NCBI GenBank assembly: GCA_937941555.1
Contig: CALDHJ010000307.1
Location: 1-6,390 of the forward strand
Direction of reading: 5' to 3'
Length of the DNA stretch: 6,390 nt
Source of the DNA: an uncultured Granulosicoccaceae bacterium
Lineage (GTDB): Bacteria; Pseudomonadota; Gammaproteobacteria; CALCKW01
This document shows, in pieces, positions 4,832 through 6,390 of this stretch. The position numbers were made by a program, and so were the translations under genes. The first letter of the stretch is position 1. Each line of letters begins with the position of its first letter. Under the pieces are notes generated by a model. The model ran no database searches. It had not been told where the DNA came from and saw only the letters and a program-made list of their open reading frames with translations.

Positions 4832-6390
4832 CGGAGTAGCTCGATTCGGCCCTGAAACTGTTCTAGGCAACCCGGATTCTTCAGGGTTTCAACCGACTCG
4901 ACCGGTCGCCCATTGACGAGGTCGCGTACCACGCGTTCGGCGAGTTTGCCCGCGCGCGTGTGCGGGAAGTTTTCAACCTGGAGAATCACCGCGGGTACGT
5001 GCCGCGGGGAGGCACGCTGGCGCAAGGCCGTGCGAATGGTCTCTTCGAGTTCGGGTGTCAGCTGTGTCTCGCCGCGCAAGCGGACAAACAACACCATGCG
5101 CGCATCGGTCTCCCACTCCTGCGACACCACCACCGAGTCGAGAACCTCATCAAGTGTGTTGACGACACGATAGACTTCGGATGTGCCGATGCGCACCCCT
5201 GCAATATTCAACGTCGCATCCGAGCGACCGTGGAACACGACGCCCCCGGATTCGGCCATGGAAATGTAGTCACCGTGGTGCCACGTCCCGGGATAGCGCG
5301 CTAGATAGGTTGCCCGATAGTGTTTTTTGTCGTCGTCCTCGAGAAATCCGAGCGGCATGCTCGGAAACGGTTTGGTGCACACCAGTTCACCGGTTGTGCC
5401 TGGTGGCAACTCGCCCTCGTCGCCCCACACCTCGACAGCCATGCCCAGCGCGACACATTGCAACTCCCCGCGATGAACCGGCAGCGCCGGATGACCGCAG
5501 GCGAAGCACCCCATGATCTCGGTGCCGCCGGATATGGACGACAGACGGATGTCAGACTTGATCTCGCGGTAGACAAAATCGAATCCGGCTGGTGACAACA
5601 CCGACCCTGTACTCAGCACCACGCGCAGTGTATCGAGCGAACAGTCGCGCACCGGGCGCCCGCCGTGTTTGCGCAAGTGCTGCAGAAAACGCGGTGAAGT
5701 GCCAAAAACCGTGATACCGAATTCATCAACCAGCTCGAACAAGGCGTTGCGGTCGGGCTGCAACGGCGAGCCGTCATACAGCACGACCGAGGCTCCACAC
5801 GCCATTGCGCCCAGCAACCAGTTCCACATCATCCACCCAACGGTGGAGTAGTAGAACACCGTGTCGCTCGCGCGCGTATCGATGTGCAAGCGATGCTCTT
5901 TGAGGAGCTGCATCAGCACCCCACCGGCACTGTGCACGATGCACTTGGGCTTCCCGGTGGTGCCGGAGGTGTACACAACCAGCAGCGGATGATCAAAGTC
6001 GAGTTGTTCGAAGTCCGGCTTCTCCGGATTGAACCCGGCAATGGCGCCGGCGTAGAGAACGGCGTTTCGAAAACTGCGCGGCAGCAACGGCTGGTCCTGC
6101 ACGTACCCGCACACGGCGACCTGCGCGACGCTTGGCAGGCGCTGCACGATCGCCTCGACCTTCTCGAGGCATTCAATGGTCTTGCCTCGGTAGAAATAGC
6201 CGTCGGCACAAAACAATACTTTCGGTTTCGACTGCGAGAAGCGGTCAACCACCGCGTCGACACCGAAGTCTGGCGCACACGCCGTCCAAACCGCACCGAT
6301 GCTCGCGCAGGCCAACATGACGGCGGCCGCCTCGGGCAGATTCGGCATTACGCCAGCCACGACATCGCCACGACCAACGCCCCACTGACG
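4828..6390 (-). CDS. aacS: Acetoacetyl-CoA synthetase, C-terminal 520 residues (5' end outside window)
   Basis: AacS activates acetoacetate to acetoacetyl-CoA with ATP and CoA through an acetoacetyl-AMP intermediate, in the cytoplasm. It can feed acetoacetate into beta-oxidation-type or polyhydroxyalkanoate metabolism. The frame is open to the window edge (QWGVGRGDVV before VAGVMPNLPEA), so about 130 residues are missing from the usual ~650. In visible-fragment numbering, the ATP-binding YTSGTTGKPK is at 140-149, FYYSTVGWMMWNWL at 179-192, SGGTE at 287-291, HHGDY at 371-375, GRSDATLNIAGVRIG at 388-402, and the catalytic C-terminal lysine in RAGKLAE at 482. GWMMWNWL and the GRSDATLN-GVRIGT motif favour AacS over acetyl-CoA synthetase (AcsA), where this region reads differently. 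The TGA stop overlaps the GTG start of the DUF1285 gene. The promoter lies outside the window. Other short 3-oxoacid substrates cannot be excluded from sequence alone. Confidence 0.93.
   Translation of the reverse strand, partial: RQWGVGRGDVVAGVMPNLPEAAAVMLACASIGAVWTACAPDFGVDAVVDRFSQSKPKVLFCADGYFYRGKTIECLEKVEAIVQRLPSVAQVAVCGYVQDQPLLPRSFRNAVLYAGAIAGFNPEKPDFEQLDFDHPLLVVYTSGTTGKPKCIVHSAGGVLMQLLKEHRLHIDTRASDTVFYYSTVGWMMWNWLLGAMACGASVVLYDGSPLQPDRNALFELVDEFGITVFGTSPRFLQHLRKHGGRPVRDCSLDTLRVVLSTGSVLSPAGFDFVYREIKSDIRLSSISGGTEIMGCFACGHPALPVHRGELQCVALGMAVEVWGDEGELPPGTTGELVCTKPFPSMPLGFLEDDDKKHYRATYLARYPGTWHHGDYISMAESGGVVFHGRSDATLNIAGVRIGTSEVYRVVNTLDEVLDSVVVSQEWETDARMVLFVRLRGETQLTPELEETIRTALRQRASPRHVPAVILQVENFPHTRAGKLAERVVRDLVNGRPVESVETLKNPGCLEQFQGRIELLR

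Noticed and set aside
4832..4870. TTG-started extension of the DUF1285 protein
   Set aside because: It lies fully within the aacS coding end, has no family likeness, and the GTGA overlap start is more natural.

Overview
The window looks like chromosomal DNA from a GC-rich gammaproteobacterium (roughly 60% G+C by eye). The best evidence is the adjacent pair mnmA-hflD, an arrangement typical of Gammaproteobacteria. I cannot name a genus.

Layout. (1) 15-1813, plus strand: mnmA (tRNA 2-thiouridylase) followed after 14 bp by hflD, which starts at GTG. (2) 1814-1888: a short convergent gap with two small dyads and no good terminator. (3) 3930-1889, minus strand: a two-gene unit. It encodes a membrane-anchored protein with BON-like segments and a C-terminal OmpA/peptidoglycan-binding domain. 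Two bases downstream is a single-pass membrane protein with a coiled coil and a DUF4332 helix-hairpin-helix-type domain. (4) 3931-4252: a 322-bp gap without a convincing protein gene. (5) 6390-4253, minus strand: acetoacetyl-CoA synthetase (aacS, 5' end outside the window) and a DUF1285 protein whose GTG start overlaps the aacS stop by 4 bp.

The most interesting stretch is the gap at 3931-4252. On the plus strand, where no protein gene is present, it holds a textbook intrinsic terminator (10-bp GC-rich stem, one bulge, 8 T) at 4202-4234. Upstream lies a close match to a sigma-E/AlgU promoter (GAACTG, 16 bp, TCTGA), placed to start transcription near 4150. Between them is a predicted nested hairpin. 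Together these suggest an undescribed sRNA of about 84 nt, possibly envelope-stress controlled, encoded beside an envelope gene. This is inference from motifs only.

The genes serve separate jobs: tRNA wobble-uridine thiolation (mnmA, with hflD as its usual neighbour), cell-envelope structure (the OmpA/BON and DUF4332 pair), and acetoacetate activation (aacS with DUF1285). The two envelope proteins are predicted to face opposite sides of the inner membrane, which makes the pair worth a second look. There is no sign of mobile elements, CRISPR arrays, tRNA or rRNA genes.
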